This document shows positions 1-7,085 of a DNA stretch of 64,000 nt, in pieces. The translations under genes and the position numbers were made by a program. Positions within the stretch are counted from its first letter, which is position 1. Each line of letters starts with the position of its first letter. The notes below the pieces were generated by a model. The model saw only the letters and a list, made by a program, of their open reading frames with translations, searched no databases and was not told the origin of the DNA. The DNA comes from Streptomyces sp. SAI-127 (GTDB lineage: Bacteria; Actinomycetota; Actinomycetes; Streptomycetales; Streptomycetaceae): NCBI RefSeq assembly GCF_029894425.1, contig NZ_JARXYJ010000001.1:124001-188000 (forward strand). The letters are read 5' to 3'.

Positions 1-893
1 GATTCCTCCGCGCTGTCCTGGAGAACTTCCTGATGAGCCCGTGCGGTGTACGGATAGATCCGGGTGAAGTCGGCGCCCGGCTCGGCGGTCGCGAAGTCGT
101 CCCACACCTGGCCGGTGACCGGGCCGACCCGCCCGGCACCCCCGCCTCCCTGACCGGCGACGGCCTCCAGGTAGAGCGCCACGTCCTTCGCCATCAGCGT
201 GTTGGCGAACCCGGAGGCATAGCGCCCGGTCAGCACGTGGTGCGGGAACTTGTCGGAGGTGGCCGCCGACCGACCGCTCGAGGTGTTGAGGACGTCGAGG
301 ACCGTGGCCAGGTCGAGTCCGAGCGCGCAGGCGAAGGCCACGGCCTCGCTGGTCGCGGCGAGGGCGGTCGCGGAGAGGAAGTTGTTCGCCAGTTTCAGCG
401 CCTGCGCCAGCCCCGGGCGGTCCCCCACCCGTCGGCGCCGGTCGCTCAGGCCGGCCAGGACCGGCTCGACACGGGCGCACGCCTCGTCGCCGCCCGCGTA
501 CATGACCATGAGGGTGCGGGCGCGGGCCCCCGCCACGCCGCCCGAGACCGGCGCGTCCACATAGCCGACACCGGCCTCGGCGAGCAGGTCGGCGACGCTG
601 CGGGCGGCCGCGACGCCGATGGTGGAGGTGTCGATGACGTGGGTGGCGCGCCGCCCGGCGGCCATCGCGATCTCACGGGCGACCTTCTCGCAGGCCGCCC
701 CGTCGGGGAGGCTGAGCACCATCACGTCGCAGCGGCGTGCCACCTCCGCGACCCCGGACGTCATCGCCGCACCGGCAGGCAGTCCGCCGGCTCCGGCGGT
801 GTCGTACGCCAGGACGCCGTGACCCCGCTGCACCAGGTTGGCGGCGAGGGCGCCGCCCATGTTGCCCAGCCCGATGAACCCGACCGTGCTCAT
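1..893 (-). CDS. NAD(P)-binding 3-hydroxyisobutyrate-dehydrogenase-type oxidoreductase (3' end off window)
   Basis: About 297 codons are visible and the C-terminus runs off the left edge. The ATG at 893 overlaps the stop of the upstream gene (ATGA), so translation is probably coupled. The N-terminus has a Rossmann GFIGLGNMG motif. Later come the substrate-binding DAPVSGG segment and the catalytic-Lys region LKLANNFLSA typical of beta-hydroxyacid dehydrogenases, which oxidise 3-hydroxy acids to semialdehydes or oxo acids. It is the last visible gene of a minus-strand operon (SDR, aldehyde dehydrogenase, CMD protein, this gene). It is one of three members of this family within 11 kb. The substrate is unknown; the family call is firm. 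Confidence 0.88.
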   Translation of the reverse strand, partial: MSTVGFIGLGNMGGALAANLVQRGHGVLAYDTAGAGGLPAGAAMTSGVAEVARRCDVMVLSLPDGAACEKVAREIAMAAGRRATHVIDTSTIGVAAARSVADLLAEAGVGYVDAPVSGGVAGARARTLMVMYAGGDEACARVEPVLAGLSDRRRRVGDRPGLAQALKLANNFLSATALAATSEAVAFACALGLDLATVLDVLNTSSGRSAATSDKFPHHVLTGRYASGFANTLMAKDVALYLEAVAGQGGGGAGRVGPVTGQVWDDFATAEPGADFTRIYPYTARAHQEVLQDSAEE

Positions 894-1318
894 ACCCCGG
901 GCGCCTCTCGCCCGCCCTGCACGTCCGGTACGTCTTTGAGAGCACGCCGTGCGGCCAGTCCTGCGGGCGCCCCGCAATAGCCCGCGATCTGGAAGAGCAG
1001 TTCGTCCAGCTCCTCGTCCGTGACACCGGTCCGTTCCCGTACGGAGGCGTGCAGACGGAACTCCTCCATGCGCCCCATCGCGGCCGTCATGGCGAGCACC
1101 AGCAGGCTGCGGTCGCGCGGGCTCAGCGCACCGCCTCTGGCCCATGCGCCCCAGGCGACGGTGGTGATGTAGTCCTGGAAATCCGCGGCGACGGTGCCCG
1201 CGGGGGCCGCGTTGGCGTCGACGTACGCGTCGCCGAGCATGGCCCGGCGCAACGCTCGGGCGGCCTCCGGAAGCGGGGCCGCCTGTGGCGAAGGCGTGGG
1301 CGGGTCGGCCTGTGGCAT
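890..1318 (-). CDS. carboxymuconolactone decarboxylase (PcaC/AhpD-like) family protein
   Basis: This is a 142-residue all-helical protein of the CMD family. It has the characteristic WGAWARGG segment, an RSLLVLAM helix and the EEFRLH motif with the conserved His, followed by GVTDEELDELLFQIAGYCGAPA. The pattern resembles gamma-carboxymuconolactone decarboxylase more than AhpD, because the CxxC redox pair is absent. In this context it may act on a lactone or oxo-acid intermediate rather than in the protocatechuate pathway, since no other pca gene is visible. Its stop overlaps the ATG of the downstream dehydrogenase. It starts 40 bp after the aldehyde dehydrogenase ends. Confidence 0.85.
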   Translation of the reverse strand: MPQADPPTPSPQAAPLPEAARALRRAMLGDAYVDANAAPAGTVAADFQDYITTVAWGAWARGGALSPRDRSLLVLAMTAAMGRMEEFRLHASVRERTGVTDEELDELLFQIAGYCGAPAGLAARRALKDVPDVQGGREAPGV

Positions 1319-1358
1319 GGGGTCTCCCGGGTCGGTGACGGTTCGGTGACGGTTCGGT

Positions 1359-2810
1359 TCATGAGCTGCCCAGCGCGAGGCTGACCGTCTTGACCTGCGC
1401 GTACTCGTGCAGCGCTTCGAGGCCCTTCTCCCGGCCGTAACCGCTCTGCTTGTAGCCGCCGAAGGGGGTCTCGATGGTCAACGGGCCGCCGTTGACGGTG
1501 ACTTGGCCCGCCTGGATCCGCTCGGCGAGGCGCAGTCCGCGGGCGGTGTCGCCGCTCCATATGGAGGCGACCAGCCCGTACGCGGTGTCGTCGGCCAGAG
1601 CCAGTGCGTGGCCCTCGTCGGTGAACGGCATGGTGACGAGGACCGGTCCGAAGATCTCTTCGCGGGCGAGCGGCAGCTCGCGGGGCACGTGGGCGTAGAG
1701 GGTCGGCCGGATGTACAGACCGCCGGCGGGCGGCCCGTCCTCGTACGCTCCGCCGCCTGTCAGCGGACGGCAGCCTGCCTCGCGGGCGCGGTCGAAGTGG
1801 TCGAGGACCTTGGCGTACTGGGCCTCGGTGATGATCGGGCCGAAGTCCGTTGCCGGTTCGAGGCGTTCGAGCCGTGCGGCGACCTCGCGTACGAAGGGGT
1901 CGTGCACGGAGGACTCGACGAGCAGCCGCGTCGTGGCCGAACACACCTGTCCGGCGTTCGCGGCGACGGCATTCACGGCGGCGGCAGCCGCGCGCTCCAG
2001 GTCGGCGTCGGCGAAGACCACCAGCGGTGACTTGCCGCCGAGTTCGAGGGTGAGCGGGATCAGGCGGTCGGCGGCCACGGTCGCCAGATGCCGACCGGTG
2101 GGCACGGACCCGGTGAACGCGACGCGACGCACCTCGGGGTGCGACGCCAGCGGGGTGCCCACCTCGCGGCCTGTCCCCGTCACCACGTTGAGCAGCCCGT
2201 CGGGCAGGCCCGCCTCGCTCGCGATCCGCGCCAGGCACACCGTCGAGGCCGACGTCAGCTCCGACGGTTTGACCACCACGGCGTTGCCCGCAGCGAGAGC
2301 CGGGGCGAGCGCGCGGCAGGCCTGGTTGAGCGGCAGGTTCCAGGGAGTGATGACCGCGACGACGCCGTACGGTTCGAGCCGGGTGTACGTGAGGGCGCCC
2401 GCGCCCTGATCGATGGTCCGGCCGTGGTGGGCGGGCAGCGCCCCCGCGTAGTAGCGGAAGTACGCCGCCGACATCTCGGTCTCCAGACGCAGTTGAGCGT
2501 CGGTCTTGCCCGTACAGGCCCGTTCCAGGGCGGTCAGCTCGCCGGTCTGTGCCGCGATCGCGTCCGCGACGCGGTGCAGGACCGAGGAGCGGTCGGCTGC
2601 GGGCAGGGCGGCCCACGCGCGGTACGCGGCGCGGGCTGCGGCCACGGCGCGGTCCACGTCGTCGGAGCCGCCGGCCGCGACCTCGTCACCCGGCTCGCGG
2701 GTGGCCGGCCGGAGCGTCGGCAGGTATCTGCCGCGGGAGGGTTCGCTCGGTTTCCCGTCGATCCAGTGGTCATGACGGACCGTCGCCCGCGGGGGCGCGG
2801 AGGCACCCAT
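1359..2810 (-). CDS. NAD(P)-dependent aldehyde dehydrogenase
   Basis: The 483-residue product has full family length. It carries the cofactor-binding FTGSVPTGRHL loop, the general-base motif ELGGKSP and the catalytic Cys within NAGQVCSATTR, followed by the C-terminal PFGGYKQSGYGRE signature. It oxidises an aldehyde to a carboxylic acid using NAD(P)+ in the cytoplasm. The ATG lies one base after the stop of the upstream SDR, so the two are co-translated. An alcohol-to-aldehyde-to-acid relay with that SDR is the simple reading. The exact substrate cannot be read from the sequence. Confidence 0.93.
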   Translation of the reverse strand: MGASAPPRATVRHDHWIDGKPSEPSRGRYLPTLRPATREPGDEVAAGGSDDVDRAVAAARAAYRAWAALPAADRSSVLHRVADAIAAQTGELTALERACTGKTDAQLRLETEMSAAYFRYYAGALPAHHGRTIDQGAGALTYTRLEPYGVVAVITPWNLPLNQACRALAPALAAGNAVVVKPSELTSASTVCLARIASEAGLPDGLLNVVTGTGREVGTPLASHPEVRRVAFTGSVPTGRHLATVAADRLIPLTLELGGKSPLVVFADADLERAAAAAVNAVAANAGQVCSATTRLLVESSVHDPFVREVAARLERLEPATDFGPIITEAQYAKVLDHFDRAREAGCRPLTGGGAYEDGPPAGGLYIRPTLYAHVPRELPLAREEIFGPVLVTMPFTDEGHALALADDTAYGLVASIWSGDTARGLRLAERIQAGQVTVNGGPLTIETPFGGYKQSGYGREKGLEALHEYAQVKTVSLALGSS

Positions 2811-2811
2811 G

Positions 2812-3573
2812 TCAGGTGTTCCGCCCGCCGTTGACCCCTATGACCTGACCGGTGACGTACCCCGCCTCCTCGCTCACCAGATACGCGCAGGCCGCCGCGA
2901 TGTCCTCGGGCAGACCCGCACGCCGCACCGGGGTGCGGGCCGCGTGGTTCTCGATGGTGTCGCCGAGCAGCCCCTTCTCCTCGCTGCGCCGCGACATCGG
3001 GGTGTCGATGAAGCCGGGCGGGATGGTGTTGACGGTGATGCCCTCGGGGCCGAGTTCGAGTGCGAGGGCCTTGGTGAAGCCGATGACGCCGGCCTTCGAC
3101 GCCACGTAGTGGGTCATGAGCGGCTGGCCGCCCTGAGCGCTGGAGGAGGAGATGTTCACGATCCGGCCCCAGCCGGCGTCGAGCATGTCGGGAACCGCTG
3201 CCTGGCAGCAGTGGAAGGTGCCGGTGAGGTTGACCGCGAGGATCCGTTCCCACTGCTCGGCGGTGATGTTCAGGAACCGCTTGAAGCCGTCGATCCCTGC
3301 CGAGTTGACGAGGATCGCGATCGGGCCGAGCTCTTCGCGGACCTGCGCGTACGCGGCGTCGATGCTTGCACGGACGGCTACGTCCACCCGTACCGCGAGC
3401 GCCGTTCCGCCGTCGGCGCGCACCTTGGCCGCGGCGGCTTCGACCGCTTCGGCGTCGAGGTCGAGCAGGGCCACGGCGGCCCCGTCGCGGGCGAGGCGCT
3501 GGGCGACGGACAGGCCGATCCCCGAGGCGGCGCCCGTAACGACCGCCACCTTGCGTCGAGTTGCTGCGTGCAC
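2812..3573 (-). CDS. short-chain dehydrogenase/reductase, first gene of minus-strand catabolic operon
   Basis: This 253-residue classical SDR has the TGAASGIG cofactor loop, NSAG, an active-site Ser in NISSSS and the catalytic YVASK (YxxxK). The GTG at 3573 is chosen because AAGGAG lies 7 bases upstream and the Rossmann beta strand starts immediately after; the open frame runs much further upstream without sense. A palindrome at 3635-3649 sits about 62 bp before the start. The gene leads an operon with aldehyde dehydrogenase, CMD protein and a HIBADH-type enzyme, suggesting stepwise oxidation of an alcohol or hydroxyacyl substrate. Confidence 0.9.
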   Translation of the reverse strand: MHAATRRKVAVVTGAASGIGLSVAQRLARDGAAVALLDLDAEAVEAAAAKVRADGGTALAVRVDVAVRASIDAAYAQVREELGPIAILVNSAGIDGFKRFLNITAEQWERILAVNLTGTFHCCQAAVPDMLDAGWGRIVNISSSSAQGGQPLMTHYVASKAGVIGFTKALALELGPEGITVNTIPPGFIDTPMSRRSEEKGLLGDTIENHAARTPVRRAGLPEDIAAACAYLVSEEAGYVTGQVIGVNGGRNT

Positions 3574-3634
3574 GCGGGCTCCTTGGTGTGTCGTGGGCGT
3601 CTGCCCTCGGGCGGTACGAACGCTTCCTTGTTTC

Positions 3635-3649
3635 GAGAATACGATTCTC
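3635..3649. promoter_or_regulatory. palindromic operator-like site 1 (GAGAAT-ACG-ATTCTC)
   Basis: Two perfect 6-base arms, GAGAAT and ATTCTC, flank a 3-base spacer. The site lies in the divergent intergenic region between the minus-strand SDR (start 3573) and the plus-strand dehydrogenase (start 3784). A near-identical palindrome lies 110 bp away and a related one precedes the operon at 11716, which suggests a shared TetR- or GntR-type repressor. No regulator gene is visible in the cluster. Confidence 0.6.
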
Positions 3650-3744
3650 TTCAGTCGACAGCAATGACTCCGATCATCCGGAAACAACCCAACCGCAGAG
3701 CCCAGCGAAGAATCCGACGACCGAGGGGTTCCGCGCCCACAAGC

Positions 3745-3765
3745 GGCGAGATTACGATTCTCGCC
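3745..3765. promoter_or_regulatory. palindromic operator-like site 2 (core GAGATT-ACG-ATTCTC)
   Basis: The arms extend to nine bases (GGCGAGATT and ATTCTCGCC, one mismatch) around the same ACG spacer as site 1. The 15-base core differs from site 1 at one position. It ends 18 bases before the GTG of the plus-strand operon, a position where a bound repressor would block transcription or ribosome access. Confidence 0.6.
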
Positions 3766-3783
3766 ACCGGAAGGGAGATTCTT

Positions 3784-4617
3784 GTGCGCCTGGGATTCAT
3801 CGGCGCCGGCCGCATGGGGCTGCCGATGGTGCAGCGGCTCACGGCGGCCGGGCACGAGGTGAGGGCACTGGGGCGCACGCCCGCGGCGCGAAGCCGCATC
3901 GCCCGAGCCGCACCCCGAGTCCGCTCCGAAAGCGGCATCCGAGAGGTCGCCGAGAACTCCGAAGCGGTCCTGGTGTGCGTGTTCAGCGACGATCAGGTCC
4001 GCGAAGTGTGCCTCGCGACGCCCCTGCTCGACGCCCTGGCGCCGGACGCGGTCGTCGTCGTGCACACCACGGGCAGCCCCGCCACGGTCGAGGCGATCGC
4101 CGCCCAAGGTGCCAGGGTGGTGGACGCCCCCGTGAGCGGCGGCCCGCACGACATCGCGGCAGGACGCCTCACGCTCTTCGCCGGCGGCGCGGACGGCGCC
4201 GTAGGCCACGTACTGCCCGCGCTGGCGGCGTACGCGGATCCGGTGCTGCACCTGGGGCCGCTCGGCTCGGGGCAGCGCCTGAAGTTGATCAACAATGCTC
4301 TGTTCGCCGCCCAGTTGGGCCTGCTCGACGAGACCGTACGGCTCGCGGCGGCGCTCGGGGTGGACGAGACGGCACTGCTCACCGCCCTGCCGCACGCAAG
4401 CGCCGAGAGCCGCGTGGCCAGGGCGGCGGCCGCCAGGGGTTCGGTGGCGGCGTTCACCGACTCGGTGCGCTCCTTCCTCGAGAAGGACATCGCGGTCGTA
4501 CGAGAGGTCGCGACCGAACTCGGCACCGATCTGGGCCTGTTGGAGGTGGCCATCCGTACGGCTCACAGCAAGCAGTCACTACGACACCAAGGGGACACCG
4601 CTCATGGGACGTGTTGA
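3784..4617 (+). CDS. NAD(P)-binding HIBADH-family oxidoreductase, first gene of plus-strand catabolic operon
   Basis: The 277-residue product has the GFIGAGRMG Rossmann motif at its very N-terminus, DAPVSGG for substrate binding and LKLINNALF with the catalytic Lys and structural Asn of 3-hydroxyisobutyrate dehydrogenases. The GTG at 3784 is preferred because it places the beta1 strand at residue 2, and GGGAG lies upstream. The stop overlaps the next gene (mycofactocin-type SDR) by 14 bases. It is a paralogue of the enzymes at 1-893 and 10347-11159, probably acting on related hydroxy acids. Cofactor preference cannot be told from the sequence. Confidence 0.9.
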   Translation: MRLGFIGAGRMGLPMVQRLTAAGHEVRALGRTPAARSRIARAAPRVRSESGIREVAENSEAVLVCVFSDDQVREVCLATPLLDALAPDAVVVVHTTGSPATVEAIAAQGARVVDAPVSGGPHDIAAGRLTLFAGGADGAVGHVLPALAAYADPVLHLGPLGSGQRLKLINNALFAAQLGLLDETVRLAAALGVDETALLTALPHASAESRVARAAAARGSVAAFTDSVRSFLEKDIAVVREVATELGTDLGLLEVAIRTAHSKQSLRHQGDTAHGTC

Positions 4618-5464
4618 GGGCAAGGTCGCGTTCATCACCGGAGCGGCCCGCGGCCAGGGCCGCAGCCACGCCGTGCGGCTCGCCGAAGAGGGCGCCGACA
4701 TCATCGCGGTGGACCTGTGCCGCGACTACGAGACCGTCGGCTACAAGATGGCCACGCCCGACGACCTCAAGGAGACCGTGCGGCTGGTCGAGGCGCAGGG
4801 CCGCCGGGTCGTCGCGCTCCAGTCGGACGTGCGCAGCATGGCCGACATGCGCGAGGCCGTGCGGCGCGGGGTGGCCGAGCTGGGCGGACTCGACATCGTG
4901 GTCGCCCAGGCCGGTATCGCGCCGCTGCGCGGGGAGCCGAAGCTCCAGGCCTGGTGCGACGCCGTCGACGTCGACCTCATCGGCACGATCAACGCCATCC
5001 AGGCCGCCCTGCCCCAGTTGCGCGAGGGCGCCTCCGTCATCGCCACCGGCTCGACCGCGGCCCTGATGGACCACGGCATCGTCGCCGAGCCGGGATCGAA
5101 TCCGGGCGGCGCCGGCTACGCGTTCGCCAAGCGGGCGCTGTCGGAGTACATCCACGAACTCGCCCGCAACCTGGCCCCCTTGAAGCAGCGGGCCAATGTG
5201 GTCCACCCGACGAACTGCGACACTCCGATGCTGCAGAGCGAGCCCATGTACCGCTCGTTCCGCCCGGATCTGGACAACCCCACGCGGGCGGACGCCGAGC
5301 CCTCCTTCGCGGTGCAGCAGGCGATGCCCGTCCCGTACGTGGAGCCGCTCGACATCAGCAACGCGGTGCTGTTCCTCGCCTCCGACGAGGCCCGGTACAT
5401 CACCGGCACGCAGCTGCGCGTGGACGCCGGCGGCTACCTCAAGTGGCACGACTGGCGCCGCTGA
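4604..5464 (+). CDS. mycofactocin-coupled-type SDR oxidoreductase (carveol dehydrogenase-like)
   Basis: The 286-residue product opens with VEGKVAFITGAARGQGRSHA. This signature, with the long insert after the second strand (AVDLCRDYETVGYKMATPDD), marks the mycofactocin-dependent SDR subfamily (TIGR03971-like), whose NAD is held tightly and recycled by mycofactocin. The catalytic motif is YAFAK (YxxxK), and the C-terminus has YITGTQLRVDAGG. Known relatives oxidise carveol and other secondary alcohols. The gene lies directly before a ferredoxin and a P450, so it could oxidise the hydroxyl the P450 introduces. No mycofactocin biosynthesis gene is seen in this window. Confidence 0.88.
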   Translation: MGRVEGKVAFITGAARGQGRSHAVRLAEEGADIIAVDLCRDYETVGYKMATPDDLKETVRLVEAQGRRVVALQSDVRSMADMREAVRRGVAELGGLDIVVAQAGIAPLRGEPKLQAWCDAVDVDLIGTINAIQAALPQLREGASVIATGSTAALMDHGIVAEPGSNPGGAGYAFAKRALSEYIHELARNLAPLKQRANVVHPTNCDTPMLQSEPMYRSFRPDLDNPTRADAEPSFAVQQAMPVPYVEPLDISNAVLFLASDEARYITGTQLRVDAGGYLKWHDWRR

Positions 5465-5524
5465 ACCCGTGGCCCGCCCCGCACCCGTACGACACCCATG
5501 TACCCGTACGAAAGGAGAGAGGCC

Positions 5525-5725
5525 GTGAAGGTGCGCGTGGATCCCGAGCGCTGCCAGGGCCACACCCTGTGCGCCATGGTCGCGCCCAAGGTGTTCCGGC
5601 TCGACGAGGTGGACGGCCACTCGTCGGCCGTCCACGAGGACGTACCGGCCGACCAGGAGGAGACGGCGAGCGAGGCCGCGCACTCCTGTCCCGAGCGTGC
5701 CATCACGGTATGGGGGGACCGTTGA
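5525..5725 (+). CDS. small 3Fe-4S-type ferredoxin, P450 electron donor
   Basis: The 66-residue protein begins MKVRVDPERCQGHTLC and ends with the HSCPERAI motif. The three cysteines, with His in the position where a fourth Cys would sit, are typical of actinobacterial 3Fe-4S ferredoxins paired with P450s. The GTG at 5525 is chosen because AAAGGAG precedes it at a good distance; an in-frame ATG at 5498 would add a nine-residue extension unlike the family. It lies directly before and overlaps the P450 gene, its evident partner. A ferredoxin reductase is not present here. Confidence 0.9.
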   Translation: MKVRVDPERCQGHTLCAMVAPKVFRLDEVDGHSSAVHEDVPADQEETASEAAHSCPERAITVWGDR

Positions 5726-7080
5726 GCGAGGAACGCGAGGAACGGAAGAAGCCCGTCTACGCCTTCGACCGCCACGCCCCGGGCTACCGCGAGCGGTTCG
5801 AGGCGATCACCGAGGAGATGCAGAGCCGCTGTCCGGTGGCCTGGTCCGACACGCACGGCGGGCACTGGGTGGTCAGCGGCAACAACGAACTGTTCGAGAT
5901 CGCACGGGCGGCCGAGCATCTCTCCAACGACCATGACGTCACGGGCGACGGCACCGGCTACCAGGGGATCAGCATTCCCGCCCCGACGCGCGCCCGGGGG
6001 TTTCGCGGCGGCTTCCTGGAGATGGACCCGCCCGAGCAGCGCCACTACCGCCAGGCCCTCAACCCGTACCTCTCCCCCGCCGCCGTCCAGCGCTGGATCC
6101 CCTTCCTCGACGAGGTGGTGCGCGCCTGCCTGGACGAGCACATCGATCACGGCCGAATCGACCTGATCGACGACCTGGCCAACGTCGTGCCGGCGGTGCT
6201 CACGCTCGCCATGCTGGGCATTCCGCTCAAACACTGGACCATCTACAACGAGCCCGCCCACGCAGGCGTCTACACGCCGCCCGACTCCCCGGACATGCCG
6301 CGGGTCATCGAACTGCACATGGCGATGATGCGGGACATCGCGCAGCAGATCGCGTCCGTACGCGTGCAGCCGCGACCGGGCCTGATCGACGCCCTGGTGA
6401 AGGCGGAGATCAACGGCAAGAAGCCCGACGAGATGGAACTCATCGGCGTGGTCGCCCTGTTGATCGGCGGCGGCTTCGACACGACGACCGCACTGACCGC
6501 CCACGCGCTGGAGTGGCTGTCACAGAACCCGAAGGAACGCGAGCGGCTCAGCGCCGAGCGCGCGAGGCTGCTCGACCCGGCGACCGAGGAATTCCTGCGC
6601 TTCTACACACCGGCGGTCGGGGACGGCCGCACCGTCTCGCAGGACTGTGCGCTCGCGGGCACCGAGTTCAAGGAGGGCGACCGGGTGTGGCTGTCCTGGT
6701 CGATGGCCAACCGCGACCCGGCACAGTTCCCCGACCCGCACCACATCGACCTGGCCCGCAAGCACAACCGGCACAACAGCTTCGGCCTCGGGATCCACCG
6801 CTGCATCGGATCCAACGTGGCACGGACGGTGTTCAAGCGGATGCTGCTCGCCGTGCTCGACCGCATGCCCGACTACGTATGCGACCCGGACGGCACCGTG
6901 CACTACGAGACGATCGGGGTCATCAACGGGATGCGACATCTGCCCGCCACGTTCGCACCGGGCGAGCGGCTCGGTCCGGGGCTCGACGAGACACTGGAAC
7001 GGCTACAGAAGGCGTGCGACGAGCAGCGGCTCGCGGAGCCGGTCACCGTACGCAAGTCCCGTGCGGAACTGGGCGGTTGA
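5710..7080 (+). CDS. cytochrome P450
   Basis: The roughly 456-residue product has the I-helix GGGFDTTTAL (near residue 253), the ExxR pair in EEFLRF (near 293) and the haem ligand loop FGLGIHRCIG (near 357). It is a soluble bacterial class I P450 that hydroxylates its substrate with electrons from the adjacent ferredoxin. The start is uncertain: ATG 5710 overlaps the ferredoxin by 16 bases, while TTG 5722 gives the common 4-base overlap and follows a G-rich ribosome-binding stretch. The N-terminal region is acidic and polar, with no membrane anchor. The CYP family cannot be assigned by eye. It probably carries out the entry oxidation of the pathway. Confidence 0.93.
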   Translation: MGGPLSEEREERKKPVYAFDRHAPGYRERFEAITEEMQSRCPVAWSDTHGGHWVVSGNNELFEIARAAEHLSNDHDVTGDGTGYQGISIPAPTRARGFRGGFLEMDPPEQRHYRQALNPYLSPAAVQRWIPFLDEVVRACLDEHIDHGRIDLIDDLANVVPAVLTLAMLGIPLKHWTIYNEPAHAGVYTPPDSPDMPRVIELHMAMMRDIAQQIASVRVQPRPGLIDALVKAEINGKKPDEMELIGVVALLIGGGFDTTTALTAHALEWLSQNPKERERLSAERARLLDPATEEFLRFYTPAVGDGRTVSQDCALAGTEFKEGDRVWLSWSMANRDPAQFPDPHHIDLARKHNRHNSFGLGIHRCIGSNVARTVFKRMLLAVLDRMPDYVCDPDGTVHYETIGVINGMRHLPATFAPGERLGPGLDETLERLQKACDEQRLAEPVTVRKSRAELGG

Positions 7081-7085
7081 GGCCC

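Noticed and set aside
1332..1355. CGGTGACGGTT direct repeat between CMD and aldehyde dehydrogenase genes as a promoter or operator
   Set aside because: Two copies inside a 40-bp operon gap, with no symmetry; more likely a slippage product.
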